From assembly GCF_001949145.1 (NCBI RefSeq), contig NW_019091457.1:458986-522985 (forward strand): 64,000 nt of DNA, read 5' to 3'. Every line of letters starts with the position of its first letter. Position 1 is the stretch's first letter. The notes under the pieces are model-generated. The model saw nothing but the letters and a program-made list of their open reading frames with translations. It ran no database searches and was not told where the DNA came from. The position numbers were made by a program, and so were the translations under genes. This stretch comes from Acanthaster planci (lineage: Eukaryota; Echinodermata; Asteroidea; Valvatida; Acanthasteridae). Of the stretch, positions 1 through 13,200 are shown piece after piece.

Positions 1-35
1 GTGTGGACATATCATTTCTCCATCAAAATCAAAAT

Positions 36-116
36 GATTAACCCTAACCCTCTAGGCTCCTGCATGCACTAGAAAGCTGTTGGTGTATGGCAGGTTTTGG
101 GTAGTTAGGGTTAATG
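36..116. repeat. TTAACCCTAAC hairpin, copy 1
   Basis: The arms GATTAACCCTAACC (36-49) and TAGTTAGGGTTAATG (102-116) are inverted copies around a 52-bp loop. The arms resemble telomere repeats, but there is no tandem array. Confidence 0.5.
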
Positions 117-521
117 TTGGAAACAAACAAGACCAAGTGATGTGCAACACCGGTCTTGTTGCAGCTGTTGGTGGCTCGATGCACAGGAACACGTAATATA
201 GCAGACTATCGGTTCATGTATTCAACCCAAGGGAACTTGGACTAGAAGTCTTTACAAACACTGATTCAGTCCAGCCGATGGCAGCTGTGTATCATGGTCA
301 CAGCCCTGCTGTTCACCAGGTCAGCTGGTTACCATGCACTGTGTGGTTACCCTGCGCTGTGCCGACTGCGTTGAACCCATTTCCCCACAGAAGGGATTAA
401 ACTACAGGAAAGTTGGTACTTCCTCTGCCAGAGAATGGCCGTGAACTTTCTGATAGGTCTTTGCATTCATTTAGCAGTTGAACTGTGGAAGTTACTGTGC
501 CCAAGAAGCATACATGTACAT

Positions 522-770
522 GGGTAATTCGGGAAATTAGGAGTCCATTTTTTTGTGTCCCTGTCACATCTGACGTACGATTCTGTAAGTTCAGAACACA
601 TTTTCTAATTTCCAAGAGTGATGAATCAATGCAAATTACCTGCCAAACAGATGGTAATAGTTTGAAATCAATTTCAGTGATATGTCCATGTCAAATAACA
701 AAGATCAGATGTTGGGTAACAGGGACATGAAAATGTCCCACTTTTGGACCCCTAATTTCTGAAATTAACC
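522..770 (+). mobile_element. GGGTAATTCC MITE, copy 1 (full)
   Basis: A 249-bp element. It starts GGGTAATTCGGGAAATTAGG and ends with the imperfect reverse complement (...CCTAATTTCTGAAATTAACC). The long terminal inverted repeats extend through GTGTCCCTGT on the left and ACAGGGACA on the right. It is flanked by a perfect 4-bp direct repeat ACAT (518-521 and 771-774). It has no coding capacity. The reverse strand gives a short spurious frame that recurs in another copy. Confidence 0.82.
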
Positions 771-1837
771 ACATGTAAAGTACATGTGGGTGAACATTGT
801 ACCTGTACAAAGTACATGTGTCGTTTATGATGTGTACATTGTATACACGTATTCATTATTCTTGGTAGATGAATATTTACGTTCTTTTGATTTAGAAAAA
901 AATTAAACCCTTTTACGTGTATTGTGCATGTATTGGTATATGTGTGACAACTACGTATATACGCGTGAACCTAGTCCATAGTGATTAGTAATTCTGGTCT
1001 CTGTGATTACATGTGTGTGCATTCATCACATGCTACACGTACACTGTCATAGAATGTCCTTTGTAACTGGACCAGCGCTCATTATTTGCACATTTTGTTC
1101 ATTGCATGGCCTCAGTCCCGTTCAGATTTGCCGGAAGTGCAAAACGCCGTCCCCTCCAGTTATGCCTCCAGAAAACTGGCGTTGAAGATGATCTTCTAAA
1201 TCAGAAGGACACTTACCAAGTACCTGGATGGATACACCAGTATTATACATGCACTCATGTTGCTGTGTTGCACTTGTCATTTCACTCACTGCCTGGCTGA
1301 AGGACATAATTAAGCCAATGGTTTGACCAATTTGCCGCAAATTGCAGAAATCAGCCGCGGCCTTGAGTATTTCAACTCACTGGCTTTTGACTATTAATTA
1401 ATCATTGCATCTGCAAAATTTATTCAGCGTGAGCATTAACATTTCATTTGAGTCGTAAACTAGCAGATGGTACTGCAGTGTGGACAATGTACATGTACAT
1501 CTTTGTTACTTACAAAAGCATCCTTGTACCGTACTCTAATTCTTGATGAGGCGAAGTGCATGTAAATTTAGCAGGCGCCGACCCTGCTGTGAATGTATGC
1601 AAAGTAGTTTTCCATCTGTTGCTCTGTTGAAGTAAATACATCTCCATAAATATGGTACTCTACAGTACATGTACATCTGACCTTCACATTGGCAAACCCC
1701 TAAAAATACATCAAAGACTCATCAAGTTCTATGTTATCCCATATATATCAGAAGCAGAAACGTGAAGGATTTGTCTCCAGCTGTAGAATTATTTAAAGCT
1801 CATGTCAAAGTACTGGTACACCCCAACTACAGCGTCT

Positions 1838-2339
1838 GTCCCAACTACAGTTGAGCTGGCCCAACTGAGCAGATTTCTGTAGAATATCTCTCCACCTTCT
1901 CCAAGTTTATGCAGGTCACGCCTGACATAATTCATCTAAAATTTGCCAACCTGGCATTTCACTAATGCAGTTTCAGCAAGCACGACTTGTTACAAATGAA
2001 ATGACTTTGGCACATGCTGTGGCACACACTGGCAATCTGTGCTGTACATGTACAGTATATGTGAAAATGAGTCTTAAGTCACCAGAGCCACTTTTTGAGT
2101 TTTTATATGTACTTAAAAAAAAAATCGATTTTTTTTGTTTTGATGTATCACTCAGTTTGGCATCCTGATGAAAGTGGATACCCCACGGTGACAAATGCTG
2201 TGGGTTCCTGTTGATTTACACTTTGCAAAATTCTTCTAAAACACTTTTTACTCCAAAGTAGCTCTGGCGACTTAAGACTCATTTTCGCAGAGTGGGTCAC
2301 ATGTGCTCACAGTTGGGCCGGCCCAACTATAGTTGGGAC
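1838..2339. mobile_element. Nested inverted-repeat element
   Basis: The outer arms GTCCCAACTACAGTTGAGCT (from 1838) and AGTTGGGCCGGCCCAACTAT (ending 2339) are inverted copies. Inner arms at 2061-2092 and 2258-2290 share GAAAATGAGTCTTAAGTC and its reverse complement. The two pairs may be one foldback or one element inserted in another. No clear target duplication was seen. Confidence 0.55.
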
Positions 2340-4048
2340 TGATACCATACAGTAAACAAATACAACAGATTTGGGATTGAAGGATTTGTGTAATGTGCTT
2401 TTAAATGTAAGGCTGTAGTGCTTCAAAGACGAAGAGAGAACAATAAAAGCTATTTCCCTTGTCCCCATTTGGGGTCAAGCGGTAACCTGGGATCCCCCAG
2501 GGCCCTTCCTGTTGTCCCACAAACATTTTTTTTCAGTCTGGCTTCTCATCACTGACCTGGGCAGAACAAGCAGTGTCCAATTACCACTGGCCTTGTTTGG
2601 CTGACCAGCAGCATGTCCTTGAAGAGGTCAAGACTGATGGCCCCCCTGGGTGCGCCCAGAGATGTCCTCTTTCCACAAGTTGAGTTTGGAGTTCAACAGG
2701 CAAATTTGTCTGGAGACAGGACATAAATTGGCCCATTATCATCCAACTGAATGGATGAGACAACAGTGAATGGAATGGGGAAAGGGAGGATATCTGGACC
2801 TCATTGCCATAGCATAGAACATGTACCGGTACATCAAGAAATTGAAGTCAGATAGCCCATACATGTAATGTTCCCAACCACAAAAGTGTGATACATGTAC
2901 ATGTATACATTGTCTACAAGTTTCTGTTCATACCGACATGTACCAGTCCATGTACAAATGTACCAGTAATTTATCGTCCCGTCTCAGTCGTACATTCCCC
3001 TGTCAACTGTCTCTTGATATCTTCTTAGGGAGTAGGGAACCAACTTGTAACCTTCCATGGTTTCAAACCCAGCAGCTAAATGTTTCAGGTCGTAGGGTAT
3101 GCACCGATACACGCTCTACACAACTTGTGTTTGCTTCAAAGGGTATACTCGTAGCTTTTAGAGCAAATTTGTTTGAGGGGAATTGTTTGGTAGTAGATTT
3201 TATAAGGCAGATGAAGGCAGTGGTGCTGTTCAAAGTTTATGAGATGTACATGTACAGTGTACCGTGTAGTCTGATTTGGATGTGTATTTCATCATGCAAC
3301 GTTTGTAACCTTTCCTTCAAAAACAAATACCTGTAAATTTTTTTATACTGTAAACATTGCATTACCATCCCCTTTCTGCCGCTGAAGTTTCTCCGGAGTG
3401 CTTGAAAGGTCGTCTGTTGATGCTGGACAGTGTTTATTTGCCTGAAAGGGCCCGTCGCCCGAGAGTAAAAAAAAAACTACTGTACTGATACCCACCTGGA
3501 TCGATAGACAACACCTTGAACTGGCATACCTGTACGTATTGTCGGTATTATCTTGGAATGGGTCCAAACAACTGTGCAAAAGCACTGCGGGAAATCTTCT
3601 CTGCTGCTGGCATGCCGATGCGATTGACCTGTGGTGGAAGAATCACGTCAGTACAGCTTGTGAAATATTGTCCAGTTGCACGATACATATACAAAATTGG
3701 AATTAAGAAAAACTCAACAAACAAAATGCCACAGATTTGTCAAAGGGGCGTGGCTAACTCACAGACTCTGATGGGTTTGAATAGCCAACATACACATGTA
3801 CAGGTGCTCGTACGAGTAGTTTATAAAAAAGAATTTTTTAAAAAGGAGAAAGACCTGAAATTTTTTTTTCAAAATGTAGTCATCCCGATTTTCTTTCCCT
3901 TGCAGCACTCATAGATTAAAAAAAAATGGTGCCTTGGGTTACATATTACAAGTCACAGGAAAATTTTTTGGCGAGGGTTGTGCTCTCTGGAAATACAGGT
4001 CCTGCAAGGCCCCATCAGGAAAAAAATACAGGAGTTTTAATTTTTCGG

Positions 4049-4125
4049 ACATTAACCCTACATGTAACTCCTTAGGGGTGTGTGCAAAACCGTATCAAAA
4101 TTGGAGGATTCAGGGCTGTTAGCGT
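4049..4125. repeat. TTAACCCTAAC hairpin, degenerate copy
   Basis: ACATTAACCCTACATGTAAC near the left end and CTGTTAGCGTTAATCC at the right end form degraded inverted arms of the same type as the hairpins at 36 and 52202. Confidence 0.35.
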
Positions 4126-7100
4126 TAATCCACCGGGGCCACGTGTAGTTGATGGAACGGAGAACTACCAGTACATGTATTCTGACAAGACTAGCCGTAA
4201 AGTCTCTAGAAGTTACATGTGATAACAGTCTTAAGATTTTTTTTTAAGACGGTGTGCAACAGCTTGCTTCTTTTCTTCATGGTATGCCTCAAAAAAATTG
4301 TCTCGTCAGAAAAACAAATCAGCAGCAGGCTCTGTCATTCAAAAAGTCCAGACAGCACCCTGGTATTGTCTGTCTGTCTCCAGTCTTCTGCCCTATTTAC
4401 AGCAGCATTCAACTTAATGCTTGTCACACTGTAAACTTTTTTTTTTCATTTCGGGGTAGCTGAGGTGCTTAAAATTCGAACAGCTGGGGCGAGAAACTGG
4501 ATAGGTATACTTGTTACAATCTTCTTGCGAAAGTGCCCATGCGGTACGAAATGTTTCGAGGTTGTTCACCGTAACACACACCTGTTGTAAAATATTCATT
4601 TATATCATCCTTTTTACCTCTCAGAAGTTGTCCCAAAGGGAAGCTGCTGTGTCGCATTTACTCGTATAGCCTATGTACGTGCTCTAATGCATTAACAGTG
4701 GTCAGTGGCTTTTTTGCACATCCAAGATGGCACGTGGTGTCCAACAGCAAACAAAGTCAGCCTGTTGCTCTGAAGCTGAAATCCACAAACTGCACACACT
4801 ATTAATTTTTATAGCTGGAGATCAACAGTCAGGTCATTGAAAAGCCTAAGTCATATACCGCACATTGTGATTTTAATAGACCAGTATTTCTGGAGTGTAA
4901 GGTGCATGAGTGCCCATCTAAATGTACATGTACACTGCTGAGCTGATCCGTCAAGCGTCAGATTCGCCTTTGAAGGAAGATTATGAAAACTATCGTCTCC
5001 AAATGTGGCCCTGGTCTCTGAACATCTATTGATCTTGTCAGTTCCTGATCCTATTAGCGGTAGGCTCCCAGAATAAAGCAAAAAGCTCTGCAGCTGTGTA
5101 GTGCATGCTCCCTGTATTTAAAAAGGGATCCACGTGTGAAAAGCATAACCTTAAATAATATAGTGTAGGTAGCGATATGTACCAGCTGTTCAAGTCTCCA
5201 CTGTCCTTGCTGAGAACATTCAATGGGTAGAGTGAGCCAGGATTTTACAAGTCACTGTTGGCAGAGGGGGGCCTGTCTGTGTATACCCTTCCCCACAGTG
5301 TCTCTAACTGCTTCCCCCAAGTTGGTCCCTCTAACCCTGTGGCCTCAGTCAGCATTCCCAGTTGTTATCGTTTTTCCATTAAACTTCTCTCCCTTGTCTT
5401 TACATTGTATAACGGTAGAACTATAGTACAGTGTGTGTACATGTTGGCCATTGAGGTTAGACCAGGACCATTTTTTTATGTGTGTAAATGATCTGTGGTC
5501 AGCATTGAAGTCTTCACATACATGTACATGTACATGTAGCATTCTACCGGTACATGTACATGTATATGTGCCTAGTTGTGTTTCATGTACATGTACCAGG
5601 TGCATGTACGGTATTTCTGGGATTTTTAGTTGTCTTCTAGGGAGACGAAGCACATGTGATTCGCCCAGCCAGTTTTTCCCATTTTCAGGATCAGTTGAAG
5701 CAGGACACCTCCCACTCTCCCCTCCACTCTCCCCTCCCCCATGTTATTGTCCTGCAAACTGCTGTACATTGTACGTTTTCAAGTCAGAGTGATGCATTGT
5801 CTACCTGGCCGAAGGGCATCCATTGGGGCAATTTTCTTTGCAGCTGACAAGGCAAAAGATGTCTTTAAACACACCCCTCAGCCAGGCAGCAGTCAAATAA
5901 GCTGGTACCGCGGTACGTGTATCTTTTCTACCTGTTCACAAGCTACACGTATCTTGTTGCAATTGAACAATTGTCCAGTCAAAGCCAGACTTTGCTCTGA
6001 AATGCGAATAATCCCCCACTGAAAGCAGTTTGCCCGCACATGTACATGTATAACACCTGCAAAAGCACTGTACATTATCCATGTACATGTGCCGGTACAT
6101 GCAACTGAAGCTTGGCTTTCCATGGAAATACAATGTACCTGTAGGCTGTACATGTACTGTACACGTTCACCTGCGCCTGTAATATACTGGTAGCGGTAGG
6201 AGCACGATGCATTACATTATAAGTGGTAAACACAGTAGGGGTTTGTTAAGCGAACAAAACACAGTCCCTCGCTTCCATCTGTCTCTCATGCTTTTCCTCT
6301 ACTATTCTACATACATGTACATTTACAATCTATCCTGCAGCTGCCCCTTTTTTGTGGTTGGGAATCGAGTTAATTACTGAACAAGTAACGGTACAGTACG
6401 CCACGGCAGCAACTACAGTACTTGTAGCTGCACTGGAGCGCGGCATCCAGTCGAGCAGCGTTGGACGCCCCCGAGGCAGGAAAAATGTGGCTAATTCAAT
6501 ATCTGGAGAGACTAGACAGCGGGCAGTACAGGCCTATACATGTATGCACCAGTCTATCTTCCCAGAATGCCAGCCCCCCTTCCCATGGAGTGCTGTCCTC
6601 CTTTGCCACTTCTGGACCCGCGCAACTCTTACCTAGGGGTACAGACCAGTAAAATAAGCTGCCATAGACAACAGTGAAAAATGTCCCCACTTCAAAAAAC
6701 AAAAAGTGTCACAGGTGTTCAAGACGCATATCAAATAAAGCTCACTTCCTCATCTTTCATTTTCTTTTCAATTTTCAGTGGCTTAACTGATGACTTTTGA
6801 AGATGTTTCTCGCCAGAGAAAATCACCCTTTAAAACAGTCATGAGGCCCATTGCCATTTTGAAAATTGATGTCTACACTCCATTGCAAAATAGGGCAATT
6901 TGGAGGGCCCCGTTTGGTCCGATACTTTCAGCAATACAAGCTGGCAGTCCTGCCCCTGGATTTCATCCACCGTTTTAACAAACCATCCAGTCCATGTGCT
7001 GCGAAATGCTCTAATAGGAGAGTTTGACAGCCTACAAATCGTGATTTGGTCCATGCAGGCAATTTTGGACCTACATGTACATGTATACATGAACACTGGC

Positions 7101-9981
7101 CTGCAACCTTAGACACACTTAGCTGCAGGGGGAAGCAGCATGGAAATCTCCAGTAGTTACCGGGATACAGATACGAGCTGAGAGAGGCAGCATCTTCACA
7201 TTATTACGAGAAATTTTCACAGGCGCGTCGCCGAGAAGTGCTACTCACCGCACTGCTGTGTCTTGAATCTATCAAGTCGTTCAATCCAAATCAAATCAAA
7301 GGCAGTTTTTTTTTTTATCGACATTGCTCATTTTACGGTAAGTGCTGTTACTCATGCAGTGCATCGCCCAATAGGCGTCACTTTTGTGTAAAAATACATA
7401 AATGTACATCCCTTCCACTCTTGGAGGCCAGACACCCCTCTCTCATACATGTATCTTTCTCCCCCTTACCCTACCGTTTCTCCCTTTCAAGTGTCGTGGT
7501 CGAGCGAACTCCAGCCTCCTCCCAGCACCCCTGCGTCCGTGTCCCAGCGCCTACCCAGGATCCCACTGAGGGGCTTACATCCGTAGCTTTCAGCGTTCTC
7601 CTGAAGCTTGAGTTGTGGGCAATTGAATCGTCTCCGTGCCCCAGTGACAAATTCAATTTACAATGTGCGATGTTTACCCATGCAGGTGTGCACGTGCATA
7701 GAAAAGGAAATTTTTGTCAAAACAGGAAAGATAGTACAGTGTGAAATTAAATCACAGGACAGTTGAAGCATAGAGTCACCTTTTCTTTGAGGAAGGAAAT
7801 AGCAAAAGTTACTTGTTAAAGGTCTACGTGTGGGTTTTTGCTCTGCGGTTGGTATTCCTTGATCCAGTAAACTACACATACCAGTACTTCTAGACACACA
7901 TGTAAAGGTACAGTACAGTTATGCATTTTAATACACTCAGACACCATAAGACAAATCATCTTAATTTACTGGTAGGTTATTTATTAAAACCAGGAGTGGA
8001 CTACAGGAAATAAGTCAGCTTGGAGTGTTTTTGACTTTTGTGTACATGTATGTGGGATGGGAACTGGCTCAATTTTGGAAAAGCAGTTTCTACTCGTGAG
8101 TTTGAGGAAGAAGAGATGGCCCAACCCCCTGACCAAAGTGGAAGAAATTGTAAAGTGGTTGTACCGTAGTTTATGCAAATGAAGAGTGACAAATACCTGT
8201 GCGTACACAAATTTGCAATGACTTTGCAAAGAAGTATGAAAAAAATTACTCTGGAAAGAATCAGTACATGTACATGTATTACCATTGCTTTAAATTCCAC
8301 GTTTAATTTTTTGGAAAACCTTCTGTTTTCGATTTAAGATTAATAAGGGGGTCGATACCCGCATGGCAGAATTTCTGCTTTTGTATGGAGTTGCGCGGAT
8401 GTTTTTGTAAAACAGAATAGCCGAATTTTGCATTCATCGTCATGACATTTATACCACTTGTAAGGAGCTTCCCAGCATTATTGTGATTTTCTGTCGCCAA
8501 AACCAAGAGGAGTTTCACACAATATCCGGTGCAGTGCCCCATTGTTTGTGGTCGATGTACCTTAAAATAATTCTTTTCATAAACAAATTGTTACATGTAC
8601 CTCTATCATTGCCCATGAAATGTTCTTTTAATTCAAAAATACACGTAGCCCAGACGACAATCTTAGATTTGGTCTGAAACTTTAAATCTTGTGTGCAGTG
8701 TGCTGGGGAGTAAATTGGGGAATGAAGAGGAATTGATTGATTGAGTTTTGATTTTGTTTGATGGGTTGATTGCCAACCAACTGCAGCTCGGTAGAAGTCT
8801 CAATGCATGTAAGAAATGCATGAACATGTACTTGTAATTTAAAACCACGTAATAATCTTGAAAAAAAAAGTTGATATTTTGAGTGTTTTGGTTGCTTACT
8901 TGCCAACCATTAGGAAGTGAAATGTATCCCTTTACATCTCCGTGATGAAGTGCTTGTCAAATTTCTGTCTCATCACAACAAGTCACTTTGAAGTGGCTTG
9001 TGGGAGATTGCGAAGTGTTTCGACTTGGACTACACGTAATTCCACCTGAGTCCATCCAGCTTGTAAATTTGCATCGGGCCGAAATGTGGAAAAAATCGCA
9101 AAGTTCCCTCAAGAGTTCGCACCTGGGCATTTACATGTATGCACGAGGACAGATTTTGCTCGTGTATTGCTGATAAAATACCGGTGCTTTTGAGAGCAGA
9201 ACAAAATTTGCACTTGTATTGCTGATTTGCTCTTCTGCCAAATAGTGCCTAGTGCCGAGGAGGGCTTAATCTCAGTGAAGATTTCCTGTTCATGTACTAA
9301 TACAGAATTTTGATTGAATTACACAATATCTGTCGGTTGGAATCCCCTTTGGCAACACAAGCTACATGTTGCTGGAGCTATTTTTGAATTTCCTTCTTTT
9401 TTTTTTGAAGTGTGCTCACTGGTGGCAAGCAAAACAGTTTCTGTGCATGTACGCACCTGTACATGCACAGATTGAACTTCATGTAATTACACTCTCTGAT
9501 TTAGGGCACGGCTTAAAAACTTCAGTACACGTACGGTACCGTACATGTACGTCAACACATGTCCATCTTCATTACAGTGGCCTTCTTTCTGATACCTGTG
9601 ATCCCAGTATTCAAATGTGCTGTTACATGGACGAGTGCCCTGGACATCAAATTGTGTAGGAACTAATGACGATGTGCCCTAGCGCGACTTACATGTACAT
9701 GTGTCTCCTTTATGACGATGTGCAGTTCTAAAAAGAGGCAGTGGATCACGAACAGAGCATCAATTTTGAAACGTCGGTTCTCAACCCACCGGTTCTCTCA
9801 AAAAGAGAGAATCTCATGATTGATGCCACCTCCAAAGCAAAGTTTCAAGTCTTACTTTTATACCGGTACATGTAAATAAATTTTGTGTGTGTGGGTTTTT
9901 TTTTTGGGGGGGGAGTTGTACATGTACCAATACATTGTAGGCCAGAGCAGGCTTGTTGGGGAGTGGGAGTGACTTTTAGGA

Positions 9982-10227
9982 GGCTAATTCCAGCAATTAG
10001 GGGTCCATTTTTTTTCGGGTCCCTGTCACATCTGGCATATTATTTTGTAAGTTCAGAACACATTTTCTAATTTCCAAGAGTGATGAATTAATGCAAATTA
10101 CCTGCCAAACAAATAGTACTAGTTTGAAAACAATTCCTGTGATATTTCCATGTCAAATAACAAAGGTCAAATGTAACAGGGACACAGAAATATCACACTT
10201 TTGAACCCTTAATTTCTGGAATTATCC
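9982..10227 (+). mobile_element. GGGTAATTCC MITE, copy 2 (full)
   Basis: A 246-bp copy sharing the core TTTGTAAGTTCAGAACACAT and TCTAATTTCCAAGAGTGATG with copies 1 and 4. The ends are GGCTAATTCCAGCAATTAGG and ...TTAATTTCTGGAATTATCC. The flanking 4-bp repeat seen in copies 1 and 4 is not preserved here, so this copy is likely older. Confidence 0.82.
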
Positions 10228-13200
10228 AAACCAGTTGGGAAGAGCCTTAAATTTTTTGAAAATGCACTACATGCTGTCTGCTGTGCGTACATGTACATGT
10301 ACCTGTGTGTGCGTATACACACATACATGTATCCGATTTAGAGTGAACATACCAAATCATGGATTGCATAAATGTACACTGTACATGTGTTGCATACCAG
10401 AGGCATGTGTTTTCTACATGTACTTGGTACATGTATTGCAAGTACCGTATCTTGAATGTTATGCATCCGTACAATTCAGTCATCGAATGGTTGCAAGCTG
10501 ATAGTAGTATAAATGCCGTCTACATGTACAAGGTCTTGACGTCTTTCGTACATGTATCCTCCAGTTTTGTGAAATCCAATCAAAAGCTGTGGAAATCACC
10601 AGCACGTATTTCCAAAGACCACAGATGCACTGACTCGTTATATAAATTCAGAAGAGCGAAAAAAAGTCAAGCCACATCCTTCAGGCAAAGTTAGATTTCC
10701 ATACATGTTAGACGGTGAGGATGCAAAAAATTGCTTATGTACCATTCACTTTTTCAACCCCCCCAATTTGAATTGTAGATCTACATGTACCCTCTGAAAA
10801 TATGTTAATATTTTACAAGAGCTATTTTCAGAGGATAGCAAATGTTCCTCAGAAAAGTCACGAATAAATTGCTCTTTGTTTTAAAGACTAGCTTTGGTCA
10901 GGTGAACAATAAAATTAGATCCAAACTAGATGTCAGTTTGGCTTTATAGTGGACACATGTCACGCCCGCATTCCCCCCTGCAACCTAGTGCGTCATTGGT
11001 GAAATTACAAAGTTGTTAATATGCTAAACTGTGGACGAACAGTTTTGCAGATGGCTCACAGATGCATTGTTAAATGATCCACTCTGCTTAATGGCTTGTG
11101 ATAAATTTGTGAAGACATCAGTAAAGACTCAATTTCGAAACTGGGGAAGAGTGGATCATGTGCATTTCAAAGATGTCTATAAATTTGGTTGAATTATTTC
11201 TCTGGTCTTTTCCTTGTCTCTACTTTATTTGTTCCCTGCTGCGTTGCTACCACTTGAGAAGTGACACTCGAGAAGTGTTCATCTTTCATAAGCCACTAGA
11301 TGTAACTTCAGACTTTACATGTATTTGTGACGGTTGAACGAATGTGATCAGCTTGAGTGTTTATTGCCAGCAAAGACATCACTGTAAGGGTCGACGTTTC
11401 AACCCTAGACCAGGATGTTAAAAGTCACAAATCGGAGTAGTTATTTTTCCAGTAAGGCCTTGATCTGATTTCAAGACAATGTCATGTGTTGAGGACGAGT
11501 AACCTTGGTTTTTAAATGTCTCATTTAGTTCACTAGCTGTACATGTACATGTACCAATGAGTCTCTATACCAAAGATAAATCCACTGCACAAAAAATGGG
11601 AAGAGGTTTCGAAAGACATTTCTTCAGAGAAAAAATCTACGGTTTCTCTTTGGCTGTGTTCATGTTTAATAGTTCTATACATCTGTGAAGGCACATCGCA
11701 TTACAGTCTAAAACTTAAACAGGTTTTTCAAGAAGTAACATTGGATTCATTGCTTTAAATTCCAATGGAATGAGAAATATTTTTTGAAATGAGTTTTCTG
11801 ACAATATACGGGGGGGGGAGGCAAGGAAGAGAAGGGGCGTGACTTCTGCTTTTAGGGCCGAATTTACCGCTAGTCCCACCAATCTGCACAGGTACATGTA
11901 CATGTTAGCCCCTGATCTGCACTCTTCCCGTCATCAAATATTTGCCAACATTTTCTGAAGCCCCCTCCTCATGCACGCTCACGCCCTCCTCGTACATGTT
12001 CCCTGTCTTCCCCTCCCCCCTCCACATCCTGCGCCTGAAATTGAGACTGCCTGCCTAACCCTCTTGCGGTGAACGTGCTCTGCCTGACAATGGGTCAATT
12101 TTGAGATTGACTAGGAGGGGAAGGAGGGGAGATATCCCAGGAAGCACTGTGCAAAATGTGGCAGGACTGACGGGGGGGCTGTTATCCGGACTAATTCGGA
12201 GAGAGGGGCACCTGCGCTAGAAGAATTGTGCTGTGCGAGTGACAAATCCAGGCGGGGAACAGACATGTCCTCTTGTCGGATTTAAGATCAGAAGCATCTG
12301 TCTCTCTGGTCATTTTGCGGTGTGGGATAATTTGTGTGTGAAATTGGAGACTTATCCAATTCTGGTGTCTGTTGGTATAGCAAGAAAAAAACCACTGGAG
12401 GCTGATAGTTACTCTTCATTTTGTAAACTGTTTGACGGACAGTGCACAAGTAATTGAATGAAAGGCACTTACCGGTACTACCACAGACACAGGTCTGTAC
12501 ATGTGTACATTCATGTTTGATCCTAGGTTGTGTTACTGATGCGATTTTTTGTTTTCTTCAAAAGAGGGAGTGTTGAATCTGAAACTTTCAGGCAGTGTTT
12601 CATGATAATTTTGTGACGTGCGGCAGAATATTTTACTCGTGCATACTGGCCGATGTGACCCAACCTGGCAACATTGAGTTAAGAGTTGACTAGGAGTTAC
12701 CTCTAGGAGTTACTGGCCTTTCAAAGAATCTTGTAGTGTACATACAATGTAATGACTTGTCCGAAACGCACTTTCAGAGCTATGATTTTGTCTGAATTGT
12801 CAGCATGTCCTGGCACATTAACAATAGGCAAAGACCTGGATCTACTGGCAGCTTCAGACAACAGATCCGGATGCCGCCTAAAAGTCAATAGGAATCCTCA
12901 ACATTTTTCTCCCGCTGAAAACCAAAACAAACAAAAAAAATAAGACAGAAAAACAGTGACTGTGTTCCTCCCGTTTCCTTACCTAACCTTTTGGAGGGAA
13001 CATGTTGCGGAAATCCAAAATTGGAAATAAAGAAAGAAAACAGTGTGTCTGTTGTTGAAATTGATGCAAAAAGGTCCAACAAACATGCAGTCACATGTAC
13101 ATGTAGCCCCCCGTAGTGTTGTTTATTTCATTTGGAAAAAATGCCACTTAGCACACAATCTCTCTTGCCGTTGCAAAATTATAACCATCCTTGCATGAAA

